From the NCBI GenBank assembly GCA_013400975.1, contig WBMZ01010877.1:62001-126000 (forward strand): DNA of 64,000 bases, read 5' to 3'. A program made the translations under genes and the position numbers. The notes beneath the pieces are model-generated. The model was not told where the DNA came from. It made no database searches and saw only the letters and a program-made list of their open reading frames with translations. The stretch's first letter is position 1; every line of letters begins with the position of its first letter. The DNA is from Atrichornis clamosus. Its lineage: Eukaryota; Chordata; Aves; Passeriformes; Menuridae. Shown here one piece after another: positions 38,171-52,748 of the stretch.

Positions 38171-41100
38171 CATTCCCATAACCATGAATCAGAGCCAATG
38201 TAACCAGTGTTTTTGTCAGTAAATAGTGAGTTACTGAACAGTCAGGGAATGCAGCAGGTCTGTGGAAATTTTTTTTTTTTCCCAAGCAGGATTTTTTTTC
38301 CAGGACTTTCCTGTCTTACTTTGTGCTACCGAAATGCCATCATTATGTGTAAGATTGAGAAGAAAAGAGTTATACCAAGGAAAGACATTTTAGATGTATC
38401 ATATCATAGATGTACACTGAGGCAGATAGAGGTTGGGAGAGGACTTAAGTCAATGCCAAATAAAGATTTTGGAAACACGCTTTTTTAGATATAAAAAAAA
38501 ATTAATTAACAATATTATATTTGTTTTATATCTTATATTGGTAGCTCTGCAAAAAGTTAGAAAGTAATGTGTTAGTTCATTACTCCCTGATTTTACTGAT
38601 TCTTTTCCCCCTTTATGGAAGCTTTTTTTCTGCTTTGCTTTGTTAACACATCTGTCCAACTTATTTCTCAATTACTTCAGCTTCCTTAGAAGTTTCCTCA
38701 CTTGATGTTAAATTCCAGATGACAAATAATCAGAGAAAATAAGCTCTGCTTTTGTACAGGCATTTGCCATGTACAAACAAGTGAAACAAATAGCTTAGCT
38801 ATTTTTGCCTTCTAAATTATGTGTTATTTTTATGGAAAGAGTCTGAGGTCCAATATACTATTCCTTAGATTATGTCCTCAGAAAAATTTCAGCATTAACA
38901 GTGAATAAAAGAATACAAGTGGGAAAAGCAATTACAGAGGTCTAACTAAAGACTCAATAGTAGTCGATTTGTTCTTTTTTATTCTTTTTTTCTTTTTTCG
39001 AACAATAGTTATATTAAACGTGTACCAGGAAATTAAATATCCATAATCATAAGCAAACATGAAAATTTATTGACTTAAAGTTCTGATTACACTGACAACT
39101 GGAACTAGCAATGAGGCATGAAACATTACAGTAGATCAATTTTTTTGACCATTATATTTAATGGTTCACACATCTAGCATACAGAAGCCTGAAACAGCAA
39201 ATTGTCTCCATTTAAAACCAGTATAGTCTCATAGGAAACCCGATATGATGTTATTTTGAGTTGTTGAGCACTTTGATAGCTCCCAAAGGTGCCAGTTCAC
39301 ACTGGAAACAGTAGAAATTTGTACATTGTAGTGAAGAGCCCAGAAAGACTATGATGCTGACACTTCCAGTCCTGAAGTCAAAATCTCAGGCCAAATTAAA
39401 TCCAATGAGAATTTTAATCTGACTGCTTCTGAGAAAGGCTCTGCAATACACCTTTTTTAAAAACACAGTTATTTGAAAGTTACTCTTCAGATTATCTAAG
39501 CACAGCAGCAAGAGGTTCAAGAATGTGCAAGGTCCTTTCCTCTGAGTATTCACAGCAGCTCACACCATGTCAGTGATGCCTGTCTGGTGCTTGTCAGCAC
39601 TGTCAGGACTCACTGCCTGCCTCTGGAAGTTCTATTTTCAGTTCATTCCATATTCATTTAATGTAAAAGGCAGGTGAGGGGGAGTGACAACAGGGATCAG
39701 AAAGCCCTTCTCCAGAACCTTACTTGTTATCATTTGATCCTTTGAGATTTAGCCTGTCAACTTAAAAACTATTTCACAGCATTTGAAGTTTTTGCATTGC
39801 AAAGAACTGGTTGGGGGTTTAAAATTTACTAAGATCTGCAGTTTCATTCTCTTTACAATCTGATTATTTTTATTATGGAATTTAATTTGGAACTGGAACT
39901 GCTGCTACCTCAAGAAGGAATATAGCACATATATTTTTTCTGCATGTAAAATAACAATATTCAGTAGAAAAAGATGCAGATGCTCTGAGTGGTTGAGTCT
40001 TATGAATGTTCCTGTGATCAAGTAGCAAAAATAGAAGCTGTTATTTATCTCAGATTAAACAGAAGCTCAAAATATTGTGTCTTTTTATTTAGTGTATTAC
40101 AGATTCATTAAACTAATAAAAATTTTTGTTGTGCCAGATTTTGTTCAAATAGGACATTTTGAAAGGGTAGATGACTGGTAGAGGAAATCTAGCAGAGTTC
40201 AACCACCTTTACTCTTGAGAGACTCTCTGGCAGGTTACAAAGAAATGCCACTTGTCACTCATTCTCACGTGTCAGGACTTCCACCTGTTACACTCTGAAA
40301 GGGAAGGGGAGTGGTATTTTAGGAGTTGCTGGAAAAGGTGTCACTAAACTGTCAAACCTGCAAGGGCCGTTGAAGACATTATACAAGATAAAAATTTTCT
40401 GAAATAAATCTCTTGACTTCTACAGATATAAGTGCTCTTATGTTAAAATAAAGCCCTCTGCAGATTTCACTCATTCCCAGACTGTTTAAGCACTCTAAGA
40501 GTTACCTCTCCATGAGTGCACCCAAGCATGTACATGGACACAGTCCTTACCTTGTGCATCCTACTTACTTTAAAATCAATGTCAAAGCAAGCAGGCTCCC
40601 ATGGTACCTTTCTTTGTCATTCAAATTCCTGAAACATCAGGTGTGAAAGAGTTGTAGCTCTGCAGAAGGTTTATAAGAATACGTTCAGTCTTTACCTCTT
40701 TTCCTTCCTCCTCTTGTTTGAGGAGAGGAAAAAGCTTTCAAGCCCAGAGATTTGGCTCCTTATTGCTCAGTGAATGGATAACTTCAAATTCTGTTGTACT
40801 CATAAAATTGCTGTGGGAATAATGGGAATAATGCTTGATACACCATACTACTTAGAATTGGGACATGGTTCTGGGTAACTGTTCAGCTCATCTTTATGCA
40901 TTTCAGCATTTGTAAAATGTTTTGTGCCGTAGAAAGACATTAAAAAGATGTGCTGAGTGTGTTGGTTTTGATATTTTTTTTAAATTAGAAATGACCTTAA
41001 TCAAATTTTAATGTTGTAAAAGCAAACATTAAGAAGTTGTTTTCTCATTGAAATATGCTGAGTTGCCCTTCTTGTCCCATGCCACCATAACCAGTCCTTA

Positions 41101-44100
41101 AAATTATTTTCAGAATAGTAACTATGATAGAAAAAGCCACATACACTATGCATAATGTAGCCAAATTTAATGTATCTACTATATATATCTCCTCATGCAG
41201 ACAGAATATTTTTAGGATTTTACTAAAATTTGTCCTTGAGAATCAAATATTTAGTATAAATAAATAAATTAAACACAGAGGTTCACCATTATTAGTTATC
41301 ATTATGAGAAGCATATTACACTTTGAAAAATAATCCTAAGAGAATACTTCATTTGCTTTTCACAAACTGGTTATTGTTATATTGGATTGTGTTATAATTA
41401 ACTAATATATCAAAAAACACTAGCATAATCAATTGCTTCTTATTTTGACATGCAAACTCTTGCAATGTGCAAACACACAGACAGATGGAAAATACATCAA
41501 TTGAAAACCTATCCCTTGAATGTGAATATTTAAAAAACCTTTCAGATTTTAGTGGCCTTTAACAAAATATTTACTGTTTATCATCTTTTTCTGCATTTCT
41601 ACTTCATCCGTCATCTGAAGCCTGACATAGTGTCATTCCTCTAAGTCATTTTGGCAACAAATCAGTAAAACCCAAGTCATTATTCAAGCAAAGCATATGT
41701 AGAAGGTGGGGGAATATGAAAGGAGCCAAACCAAAGTCTAATAAATTTTGTTTAAAACTTCATCTCTCTCCTACTTAGGTTATGAAGGTACCAGATGAAT
41801 TTATTCAAAAGTTGGTGACCCTTCAGGTTCAATATTCCTGCTGCCTGTGTGGTAGAGGAATTATATAGATTCCCAGAATTTTTATGAAGCTGTCAGGATG
41901 GAAAAGTCAGAATTTTTTGGTGCAAACTTCAAGAATGTAAGGACATTAAGATAATACATTATCCGATTATAAAAATCTGTGCCTGTAACAGAGTATCCCA
42001 TAAAACTAAATTAACAGGAGTAGTACAAAAAAGGCAAGTTTAAAAAAATCGTGAGCCTAGTCCTTGCACATTGTAAAGTGGTCTTTTATGTTGAAAATGG
42101 TTTTAGGGCTTTTCATATACTTTCAGTTTGAGTTTCTGAGAACTCAACAGCATGTGATGATTTTCTTCAGTGCATTTAGTTTTAGTAGCACTGAGATCCT
42201 CTTGTGATGACTTTTCTCCAGGAATTGTGTCCTTTAGTAAGGCCTAAGATACACTAAGATGTGATAAAAGCACAAGAAGCTAGTGGCAGGAATTGTTGTC
42301 TGTTGTGAGGGCTGGGAGGAATAAGCACTACATTCTCTGCTGCTAAGTTCCCAGAGAAATCTACCTTTTCAACTGGCTGGTTCCTTATTCTTCAAAAGGC
42401 AAAGTAAGTGAGAAGAAGCTTATGCCTCAGAAAACATGAAGAGAAGGATCATTCAGGCAACTAGCTGTGGGCAGCAGAGGCCAGATAATGTACCCAGCCA
42501 TTTCCAGCATTCTGCAAGAGCTGTATGTAACAGACCTGAGATATCAGGTGGGAGTTTTCTTTGGAACACAAAGCTGAAAGGAAGCCTATTTTCTTCAGCA
42601 GCAGGGAACAGGATGAAAAAATGTACGTGGAGAGGAAGGTGGAATAAGGAGAATGAGAAGATCTTTGTATAGACAACACTGAAATTTTGTGTTCTTACAA
42701 ACAGGCTGAGGTGAAAAGTTTCATTTCTGTTAGTTGCTACTTGCACTGGCAGCTTTCCTTACCCAAAGTAGCTTTAGATTAGTCATTATTACTTATATGT
42801 TTCTATCAGTGTATTATGGGTATGCTGGAATGAGTACAGGAATTGCTAGATCAAGTATAGACAAATGGCCTGACTGCATTCCTTACCAAGGATAAGGAAT
42901 AATTTTTGTAGCCCATTCTGAGCTTCATGATGTGTTACTGTGATAAGTAGTACTGTAGCAGGTTCATGCAATTTATGTATGAATGTATGGCATACGAAAG
43001 TGCCTCTGGCTGAAGTGTGGACATGCCTCCATTGACTAAAGCAAGGATGTACTCATCCAAAACTGCTAGGTGTTCTTCTGTGTTGGACTCAAATATATTA
43101 TAGAACAGCAAATTGTCTATACTCTTCTATGAAGCCGTGAGGAGGAAAATAGCTTACAATTCTCAGAGAGAGTTTTCAAAAGATTGAAAAGAAAAATTAA
43201 TTTTATCCAATTACAAGAAGTCTGTTCTTCTAAAATAGTTCATGAAGTTGCAGGTAACACTCCAGACTTACAGTTTTGGCGTACCTTTCTCTTTGTCACT
43301 GTTTTCTATGTTATACTTGCTACAGATTCAGCTGCATCCAGAATAGCTGGATCATCCTTGGTTCAGTACATGCCCTGTGGCAGTCATATCTTCTCGAATG
43401 TTTTTTTTGTAGTCGGTCTTTAGTATGGGTACTCAGACTGGGGACACAACATTCAGCATTGTTATGACCAATACATAGGTGCAATGATTTTACTACATCA
43501 CTGAGAGTGGGTAAATTTACAAAATTTTCAATTGCCAAGCCATAAAATCTTAGATAAACCTCTTTAACATTTTATCCTTACTAATGTAATTTTGATGACT
43601 CTTGATTGCTCACTTCTCCCAAAAACATCTCTCTACATCATTATTTGTGTCTAATTCCTTACTCAGATCTATCTTTGAATCCATTTGTGGACGTCACCCT
43701 ATTTCAACATTCAGTTCTCTGTATGTTTTTCCATTCAAAATATTTTGTTTTTCATCTTCTTCATTTTATACCTATAAAGGAGAGTAAAACCAACCAAAAC
43801 ATTATTAAGGGAACTAGGAGAGAAGAGGGCCTGAAAATATAAAGACACATACTAATTTAACAACATGGATTGTGTCACAGGCGTAAATAAATTTAGAAAA
43901 TTTCTGAAAACACTTCAATAGTGTAGCCATCAGGGAGGTATAATAGCATTTTAAGAGCAAGGATAATTAATGACATATTAATAAGTGGAAATAAACTAAC
44001 CACGGATCACTTCAGACTATAATTCAGAAGAATAGAACAGAAAAAGTAGAGCAATAATTTTCTGATGTGTCCAGATTGTAACGGCAAGAGTGGGTCTCAT

Positions 44101-47100
44101 CTAGCCCTAAATTTAAAGATATGTATTTCTGCAGAAAACTTCACAACTGCAATATAAAGAAAATTATGCTGGTTCTTAGTATCCTTTCTCTTTTTGGCAA
44201 ACTCATCTTGCAGCATAAATGTTTGGATTTATTTTTACAGTGCAGAATTAATCTTAGAGTTAAATTCTGTCAAGATTGCCCACTTGCTCAAAGTATTTGC
44301 TCATTACTGTCTTAGATTTTATTCACTGATGATTTGTACTTGTGGAAAAAAAACCAAACAACAAAAACAACAAGAACCCCAAACCTAAACAAAGCCTACT
44401 ACAATTATTTAAGCACATCTGCCCAGAAATACTATTGCCAGCTCAGTAAGCAATATGCTGCTATGTACTGCTTACAGACCTTTTTACTAGCCTCAATTTT
44501 CTTGCCAGGCTGTGCTCCCTATCTTTTGGGCCAGATTTTCCAACCCTTGCATAAATTCTTTTATCTCTTCTACCCAGTGCAGTTAGCAAGGTCTTAAAAT
44601 ATGAACATCCATTGATCTTTTGTCACATACTGTATCTTTTTGCCTCTGTGGGCATATGGGTCATTAAAATCCATATTTTTTATCTACTCCATGTATTTAG
44701 GTTTTTTTACTATTACTACTTTTATTTTCTGCCCAGAAAAATTAGTTCTACTTTTCTGGAATCTTCAGTCTCTTCCTGCTTCTTTGCTCCTTTTGATTTC
44801 TTTTTTTTGTTTCTAACAAGAATATTGAAAAGACTAAAATTGATGTTTATAAAGTTTCTATGTATTTTCTGGAGTTTTTAACAATGAACCTGTTGAGTTA
44901 AAAGTATAGCAGGATTTCTTTTTAATAATTCAGCACTATAAATTTTTCTCTTTTAATAGGTAAGAAATGAAACAGTGTATTTTTTCATCCAGATTTACTA
45001 CACTGGGTTGCGTATTTATTATCTGGAATATAGTGATGAGAGGAGATGGGACTGAAATTCACTTAGGTACTTCAGGTAGCAGAAGAACAGCTATATAGGC
45101 TAACTCTGCTGGTTTGCAAATACCAGTATTAGATATATCATGTTTCCATAAATAGTGATGTCTGTTCAATGTTATTAATATCCCATAATTTTTAATGTGA
45201 GATCATCATAAGAAAAGTAAGAGGCAGTTTTTCTTTTGGGAGCAGCCGGTCCATTCCACAGAACACTGTGCAGTGCAGCCAACTGCTGGATAAGGGAGAC
45301 GTGAATCATGAGTCATATTGCTTTAAATTTTCCAGTACTTACAGTGTCTCAGGCAAATTAATTTCTTTTTAAAATTCATATTTAAGTGTCTTTGTGTATC
45401 TCAGAGCATGGTTTCCCTTCAGCAACCCTTTGTAATTACCTTTGAATTTGGTCTTCAGTGTTTCTGAAAAATACTTCTGCTCACACAGTAGACTGATTCA
45501 TTAGATTAGGCTTCACTTGCCAGGCACAATGCAGCATATAATCTTATATGTTCTGTCTGAAAAGAACTGGTGTGAACAAGTAGGGGCTTGCACAAACTCC
45601 TAAGAGGTTTAGAAAAATCTAATGGAAATTTTTCCATTACTTCAGACTTGCTTCACTTCTTTTTAACTACAAAATTCATGTTAGGGATTACTATTTCACT
45701 CAACGTATTCCTAAGGGTAAACATCTCAAATATAAGTGTACTAGTTCTCAACAGCTCATTAAAAACTAATCCATTAACATATTTTTACATGCATCTTTAC
45801 AATATAAATTATTTATATATTCTAAAAAAATGTTCAAGGAAAAGGAAATGTAAATCCAGTGCTGGGTATATTTTTTTTGGCTAAACACAAATTATAATTT
45901 TCTATTCTTATCATTATTTAGAGCTAAAAAACAATTTCTAGTCAACTTTTCATCTATGAATGAAATTTTTTATTTTTAGAAACAGATATTATTCTTCTAG
46001 CATAGAAAATATTACATTATCCATATAATATTTAACTCCTGTTTTCTGCTGAAATCCAATTACACGTCTTATTTGTAAGGCAAAATTAGAAACCTGCAGC
46101 CAAATAGCCAACAATTTCATCACAATTCTTGGAAAATCCAATAATATTTGTCATCTGAATGGTGTCCTTGACTAATATGTATCATTTATGTTGAGTGTGC
46201 TAATGAGGAGACATTAACAGCAAAAAGGCTATTTATTAAAGTTATATAATAACTGTACTTTCCTATAAACTTCAACTCTGAACTCCACACTTCTATACGC
46301 TCTGTCAGAAAATAATGAGGTCTGAATGAACTTTGGATGGAACTGTATTTTAGATTAGAGGAAATTCTGTTTCTGGATGTGTATAAACTTCACTGCATCA
46401 GCTAAATAAATAGCTGTCCCATCACATCAGTCTGAGAGTGTAGGTTTCAAGAAGAGAAATCCAGCTCAGCTGGTGACAGAGATGAGATGAGAGATTGCTT
46501 GGGTGATCTACTACTCTCTTTCAGGAGACTCATGAGGAATAGGAACTTTAGGGTTTGTACCAGGGATTTACTGTGATAATACCAGAAAGAGGCTGCTTGA
46601 CAAAGCAGGAACATTCGTCTTTTGACTTGTTTATATGTACATATTTTGATTAGACCAACTGGTTCATTTGAGAAAAACAAAGAAACAGAAAATGCAAGAC
46701 TTCAAGACGAGTCCATTCTTCAAGCTCCAAGCCTGATACTGTGTCCAATTCTCCAATTTTATCACTTTATGAAAATTATCACCTCTGCATATGGATTTTG
46801 TTGTCCTTATGTCCTTTAATCGCTACAGCTGTTCCACCTCTGCAAATGCTGAAGGGAAGCAAGCTTCTTAAGGGTGCTTATACCTACATGTTTGTCAGGT
46901 ACAGTCTGTATTCATGTTACATTCCTGTCCTTCAATGTTGTACTACTTCTGTGAGAGCAGATGTGTTGCAATGTCCCTGCCAGAATAGGAAAAATTTGCT
47001 CACGTGCAAGTATATCATGTATGTACAGATGTTTCCTTGCATGCTGCATTCCTCCTGTGTTTTTGTTGATAACTTTTGCAGCAGAAAGAAGGTTCTCTTG

Positions 47101-47679
47101 CAACCTGTGCTAGAGCGATGAGGATTTTGGGTTTTTTTGAATCTAGAAAATGAAACTCGAGTTTTGGTATATACCTGCTTTTTAGAAAGATAGACAATAT
47201 CTACAGTTGTTATCACATGATTATTAGTAGATTAAGCTGTGTCTGAAGCAGTAAGCAATTCCCCTGCCAGTAGAGAAGCACATCTCTTATGCAGTCATAT
47301 CACACTCTTATCTTTTTACTGGTGTATGCACCAGTATGTCAGCAACTCTCTTCTAACCCTGTAGTTTTGAAAATTGTGTTTACACTTAGAGGAAGAAGAG
47401 ACTCAAAGGTGTTGCTGATTAAAATTGTCCCTGAAAACAGGGATTTAGTTGTTCCTAATACTGGCAAAAGGTAGAAGAATCTTGAAAAGCTACTGTAGCA
47501 TTAGCATATCTTTTGAGAGAGACATCACAGTTTCTGCGTCATATGTCGTTATCATAGATTAAGCTCTACATTCTGCTTTCCTGATGATTCTAGAAGGAAA
47601 ATACCATTAGTGGTTTACAGAAGAGCATATTTGGTTACTTTAATGTAAGAAAGATATTAAACAGGTAGCAACTGAAGAA

Positions 47680-48118
47680 GGGCAAGAAAGATGGCGAGGG
47701 GCCTTGAGGGGAAGCCGTATAAGGAGAGTCTGAGGTCCCTTAGTCCGTTCAGCCTAGACGAGACTGAGGGGAGATCTCATCACAGTCTACAACTTCCTCG
47801 TGAGGGGAAGAGGAGGGGCAGAAACTGATCTCTTCTCCATGGTGACCAGTGACAGGACCCGAGGGAATGGCCTAAGGTTGGAACAGGGGAGATTTAGGTT
47901 GGATATCAGGAAAAGGTTCTTCATCCAGAGGGTGGTTGGGCACTGGAACAGGCTGCCCAGGGAAGTGGTCACAGCATCAAGCCTGACAGAGGTCAAGAAG
48001 CACTTGGATAAAACCCTCAGGCACATGGTATGACTTTTGGGGTGATTCTGTGAGGGCCAGGAGTTGGAGTTGATGATCTCTGTGGGTTCCTTCCAACTCG
48101 GTGTAGTCTGTGGTATCT
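47680..48118 (+). mobile_element. CR1 LINE, 5'-truncated 3' end, sense orientation
   Basis: About 440 bp carry the familiar 3' portion of a chicken repeat 1 element. Signs are the early GAGGGGCCTTGAGG-like start, TTCAGCCTAGACGAGACTGAGGGGAGA, CACTGGAACAGGCTGCCCAGGGAAGTGG and the terminal GATGATCTCTGTGGGTTCCTTCCAACTC, followed by a decayed copy of the usual short 3' repeat. It lies in the same direction as the gene. As is normal for CR1 there is no poly(A) tail, and most of the element (5' region, endonuclease, reverse transcriptase) is absent. Its left boundary is uncertain by about 15 bp. Confidence 0.93.
47800..48033 (+). pseudogene. CR1 ORF2 C-terminal remnant
   Basis: Within the CR1 piece, one frame stays open for 77 codons and encodes the C-terminal tail of the CR1 polyprotein. 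Visible signatures are [21 protein letters not shown] and [14 protein letters not shown], ending near LRHMV, where CR1 ORF2 normally stops. Reverse transcriptase and endonuclease domains are missing, so it cannot function. The uninterrupted frame suggests this copy has diverged only moderately since insertion. Confidence 0.85.
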
Positions 48119-51100
48119 AAACCATGTCCATCTAATGGAAAGGACATATGTTAAGGTGATTGTGTTGCATATCAGTGTAGGGTTGCCTTGCTTGTCTCCA
48201 TTGCTGCACCGTTGTGAAATGATCGTAACTGATGAGATGACTCATCTTTTGCTAACCTAGCCACGCTAACACCTTTGTTCTCCTCTCTATGCTGCGCCCT
48301 TAAAGACTGCTGTTCAGGCCTAGAAGAAATTCGCTGAGTTTAGTGTGTAAAGAATGATGCCATTAATTTTATTCCATGTTATGCAGATGTGAAATTTGGT
48401 CATCTTAATGTGCATCTATAAATTATTATTTTATGCAAATTCAGTAGCCATTTTATTATGCCTATTGTGAGCAGACCAAAGTTAAGAAGACTTTTCCTTG
48501 TCTGTGATAAAGATTTAACCTTCAGGGGTTTTTTTCTTGTTTTGATTTTTTTTGGACATAATTTAAAGATTATATTATGTGTGTTTGGAGGAAAAAGAAA
48601 GATACACACCATACTTGGAAATTAAATGTTTCAATTCACCTAAATCAAACCAGCAGTAGCAAAGTCACCTCATTATCTTAGTGATGTGTGAACTTGAGAT
48701 ATTATATTGGGTCTTTAAAATGCTGTGTGAAGGACTACAGAGTCTTATTTTTCAGTGTTTTATTAAAAAAAAAGAGAGAATCAATAAAATAAAAATAAAA
48801 CCAAAGAAAGTTTTCTTTCTCAGTGGACTGTTAAATTAAAAGCAAGTCATGAAATGTACCTGTGCAATAAAAATGAATGATAAAATTTTGCTTACAGAAC
48901 CCACACATTTTTTCTAATCATGTCACTTAAAAAGTATAGTCTGTTGCATAAAAATGGCTGATTTTGGTGTTAAAAATGTGAAAAAACCCTCACCCTGATT
49001 ATTGTCCTGATGCTTGGCTGAAATTTAGAAGCATACAATCTGTTTCCATTCAAACCAGAGATGGTGGCTGCAGTTTACTGATTCAGTCTGGTGCTCCTCC
49101 AGTGCAGTCCTTTTTGTTTGCACTGAATGGCCAGAGTCCCATTGCCCTGAGCCCAGTGGGAACCAGGCAAGAGAGGTCATTTCTTTTCTTACATTTTCAA
49201 GTTTCTTTCAATCAGAATTGTAATAAAAGCTTACTTTCCTTTGACTTTTTATCACTGTAATCTTAAAAGTGTTCTTTGACTGCCTCAGTGTGATCATCCC
49301 TGCCTTTTTAGTGTATTTTTACCACTTTTCCTCGGCACTCAAAAACACATTTTTGCAACTGAACCCATCTCTTCTATGTTTAATCTCATGGATGGAAGAA
49401 ACTAGACTACGGGCATCATGCATTGTCCAGGCTTGCACCCTGCCGGATTTCACACTGACATTATAGTCATTAAATAATTGAATATCTGTGTGTTTCTTTA
49501 TGTTATTTAGGGATATATCTTGAAATTTTTATGATGTCAAAGGCAGATGCCTCTAATTCAGTTCCAGGTCATGTCCATCTTTTTGACAATGGAACCATCT
49601 TCTGTGTGGGCTCTCAGAACATGACTGATAATTTCGGTTTATTTCACTTACCATTGTTCATCTGATTTAAAGTACAGCTTCATGAGTAGTTTCAAGGACA
49701 TGACTGAAAGAGCATTAACCACAGAGCAGCAAATACAAAGATGAGGGGAGAAGGCTACCATGTTAACCAGATGTGTTGGTGGCTGAATAGCAATCTATGA
49801 TTCCAGTGTGAAAAGAGCTCTCCATGAGACTGAACAATTTTCTGGCTTGTTACTGAAAGAGCATTCGGCATTTTTATGATCATTGTTGTGGCATTTTGGC
49901 AAGATTCTGTCCATGATTTTACATTGCAAAAAATTTCTGCAGCAGTTTTGGTGTATTCAATTTGCATATTTAGAAAATAACCCACGAAAATGTTCTTTTA
50001 TTCTGAAACTCTTCTATGTTCAGGTTCACGGATGTAGTTTCTGAGGCAGATGTTTCAGCGCACTTGACAAGTCAGTATTTTAAAGCACAGGAGAAAAAAA
50101 ATGTGGGGCAAGAAAAAAAGACTACAATAATAGTCTTAATTGATACAGATTTAAATACTTTGTCATTGAATCATGGCTTAGAAGTTCATTGTAATTAGAT
50201 TAAAAAAATAGTCATGCCTCAATAATTACTTCTAATTATTTACTCATATAAATAAAACAAAAATTGCACTGAATCTTACAGGCTTAGTTCACTGCACACT
50301 GAATATTGCAAAAGGCAAATTTGCTCTAAGTGCTCTGAGTATGTTTTGAGAAAGACAATAGTCCTTAGCTGAATCACTGATTCCTACTCTAAAAAATACT
50401 TCATGATTGTCTTTTTGATCAGGTGACTGAGAGGGGTTCCATTCATAGGAAGAATAAAATTCAATAGAGCAACAAAAACACTTTTTTGAAAAAATCTCCT
50501 TGCAAGATAAAAGGTCCATTATTCTCTTATGTATCAATATCACAATATAAATAAATATTGTTTTCTAGACGATAGTCCTTTTTATATGTGTGTGTTCTTT
50601 GGCTTCCTGCTGTGTACTGTTCATTTCAGCGTATTCACCAAAGCAGTTTAAACTGCTCCTGCTCTGAAATATCACATACTTATTGGTTGAAATAATAGTC
50701 CTTAGAGTATCACTGAGCAGCTTGTATTTTGCAGAACAGCTAATATTCTCTCCTTTGCAGAGATCTAAAATCAGTACAAGAGGGTATTATATGTATTTTT
50801 ATTACTTTTAAGGGGACCTCCTTTTCTCAGTTAGAAATTTGCTGTGGTTTGACTGAAGTCTGTCTGGAGGAAACTTTGTTCTTTTGTAACCCATAAACTG
50901 TTGGAATTATTTGTTTGTGTCTCTCGAACGGATGATAGGTTTCAAATGGTTTTCTCAACCAGTGGCCCTCTCTGTCCCATATGGCTCTCAGCACAATGCA
51001 TTGCCACTGTTGTACTTCCAGTTATGATCACAATTTATGTTTTTATTAGAAATGTAAAACCCTGCTATGACTGCAAAGTCAAACATTAGGAAATCTGAGG

Positions 51101-52019
51101 CATAAGTACTTTTACAACTTTAGTTTGGCACCATTTAATGTATGCAATAAGAAGCTCCCTAATTAAACTGTTCTCCCCTCCCGTATGCCCTGCAAGAATC
51201 CATTTTGTGCGCAAAATAGCCTGTGCAGGCTTAATAAGTGGTTACTCAATGTTTTGCTTTTTTTCCTTTGTCACTCAGAAATGTAGCCATAAGCTTAATT
51301 GGTTGCTGTAAGTACCGAATTGCCCACTCACATGTGGCTTTCCGTATGGTGCCTGTAAGAATGCCTTGGGATTATTTCTGTGTTTCTTTTCACATCTGCA
51401 ATCCCCTTCCTCTGCTTCTGCACATGCCATGCTGAAGCACATAAGTAAAAGGTAAATACGTCCAGTAATATGAGCTGCCTTCATTGTGATGTGGTATTTA
51501 ATGTCTTGATTGTCATCTCTTGGCACTGTTATACATTAAATCCCTGGCATATCAAGTCACTCTGAAAATAAGGACTGGAACGTGCTTGTTTTCTGTTACT
51601 AGGTGTCATCAAATAGAAAATCTCTGGTAGAAGTATAAGCAAAGTTATCCATTTATCTAGGGTAGCATTTTTTCACTACCAGTGCCTACCTGTCCTGTTT
51701 ACTATTTTCCTACATATGCCTTCCCACTTCTGTAAAAAATGAGGCGGAAAATTCTATGTGCAAAAGCTGCATAATCTGAGGCTGTGCCATGACATAATTC
51801 TGGACACACATGGGAAAAAACATGAAATGGAATCACTGAGATAATCCTTCAGAGAAGTCAATAAGCAGAATTAGAAATTTTGCATCCAACCTAGTGACCT
51901 AAACTGAGCCAATCTGGTACATATTCTGTTTGTTTAAAGGCAAAGCTCAGTGAGAAATCAGATGTCATTGGTTCTTCTGAGATTCTGGTAGTATATCCTA
52001 TTTTAGCCAAATATTTTAG

Positions 52020-52660
52020 TTGTTCTCTTCTTTGACTTGTCAAAATATTTTATTTCCCCTTCTATTGTTGCCTCAGTTAGTTGTCTGCTGCCCCTTTTGC
52101 TAAATAGATCTTTAATTCTTATTTTTATACATTTGACTGTAGCTTCCTGCTTAGCCAGGTTGAGTCCTTTCTTAGACTTCTGTTTTATCCACCTGCCACT
52201 TGTTCTTCTCCATGATTTTACAGTTCTTTCCTACATCTGTTGTTATTATCTTCTCAACATGTTTTCCCCCTGAGGGTTTACCTCTGGGGATTTTTGGTTT
52301 TTAGCTGATTTCATTCTCTTGGCACTACAGATTCTTTTCTGATTTTTCTTGCATCCATCTCACTCACCTTCAGTTCTGGTGTGGCTTCATCAAGGTAATC
52401 TTTCCAAAATTTCAGCCTTCGCTTGGTCAGATGCTCCGAGACCTTTCCCTTCTCCAACATCCTTGCTTCTTGGGCTCCCATAATGTGTTTAGCTCTTACT
52501 TTTAGTTCTTTTTAAGTCAGTTCTGTCTCTTCTTCCACACACACTTTTACTCTTACCATCAACAAGTTCAATTTCATCATGGTTTAACCTTATGCTACTT
52601 TTTTCATTCTTCTTCCGAAGTGTTTATCCAATTCCTTCCTTTCTGTACATGCATCAGTGG
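52020..52660. other. Pyrimidine-skewed block in intron 8
   Basis: For about 640 nt the + strand is conspicuously rich in T and C, with many TTCTT, CTTCC and TCCTT motifs and few G-rich segments. It is not a simple repeat, since the order is irregular. A comparable but shorter skew occurs at 56090-56620. No function or origin can be assigned from sequence alone. Confidence 0.5.
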
Positions 52661-52723
52661 GTTTTCTTTTCTGGAAAAAAGTAGACAGGAGAGATGGACT
52701 CCTTGGCCTGCAGCAGCCAAAAT

Positions 52724-52748
52724 AAAAAAAAAATTTAAAAAAAAATTT
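52724..52748. repeat. A10-TTT-A9-TTT simple repeat
   Basis: Two A runs of 10 and 9 bases, each followed by TTT. It may be a slippage duplication of an A-run-plus-TTT unit. Confidence 0.75.

Larger units (their letters stand above)
27068..47679 (+). other. CNTNAP2: CNTNAP2 intron 8, first 20.6 kb
   Basis: This is intron sequence after the exon 8 donor with no recognisable transposable element, RNA gene or exon. Items listed separately are the inverted repeat at 27384-27416, a T21 run at 36238-36258 and a small tandem duplication near 38145. About 34700-35060 is richer in GC and open in several frames on both strands, including 110 codons on the minus strand at 34773-35105, but no family is recognisable. 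Frames at 35985-36401 (minus), 37186-37560 (plus) and 46741-47121 (plus) are likewise unrecognised and probably chance. Pyrimidine-rich blocks occur at about 43600-43760 and 44610-44880. Confidence 0.85.

Noticed and set aside
46741..47121. 126-codon Cys-rich open frame, with frames on the opposite strand as well
   Set aside because: No signal peptide plus regular Cys spacing, no family resemblance, and open frames in several phases suggest chance.
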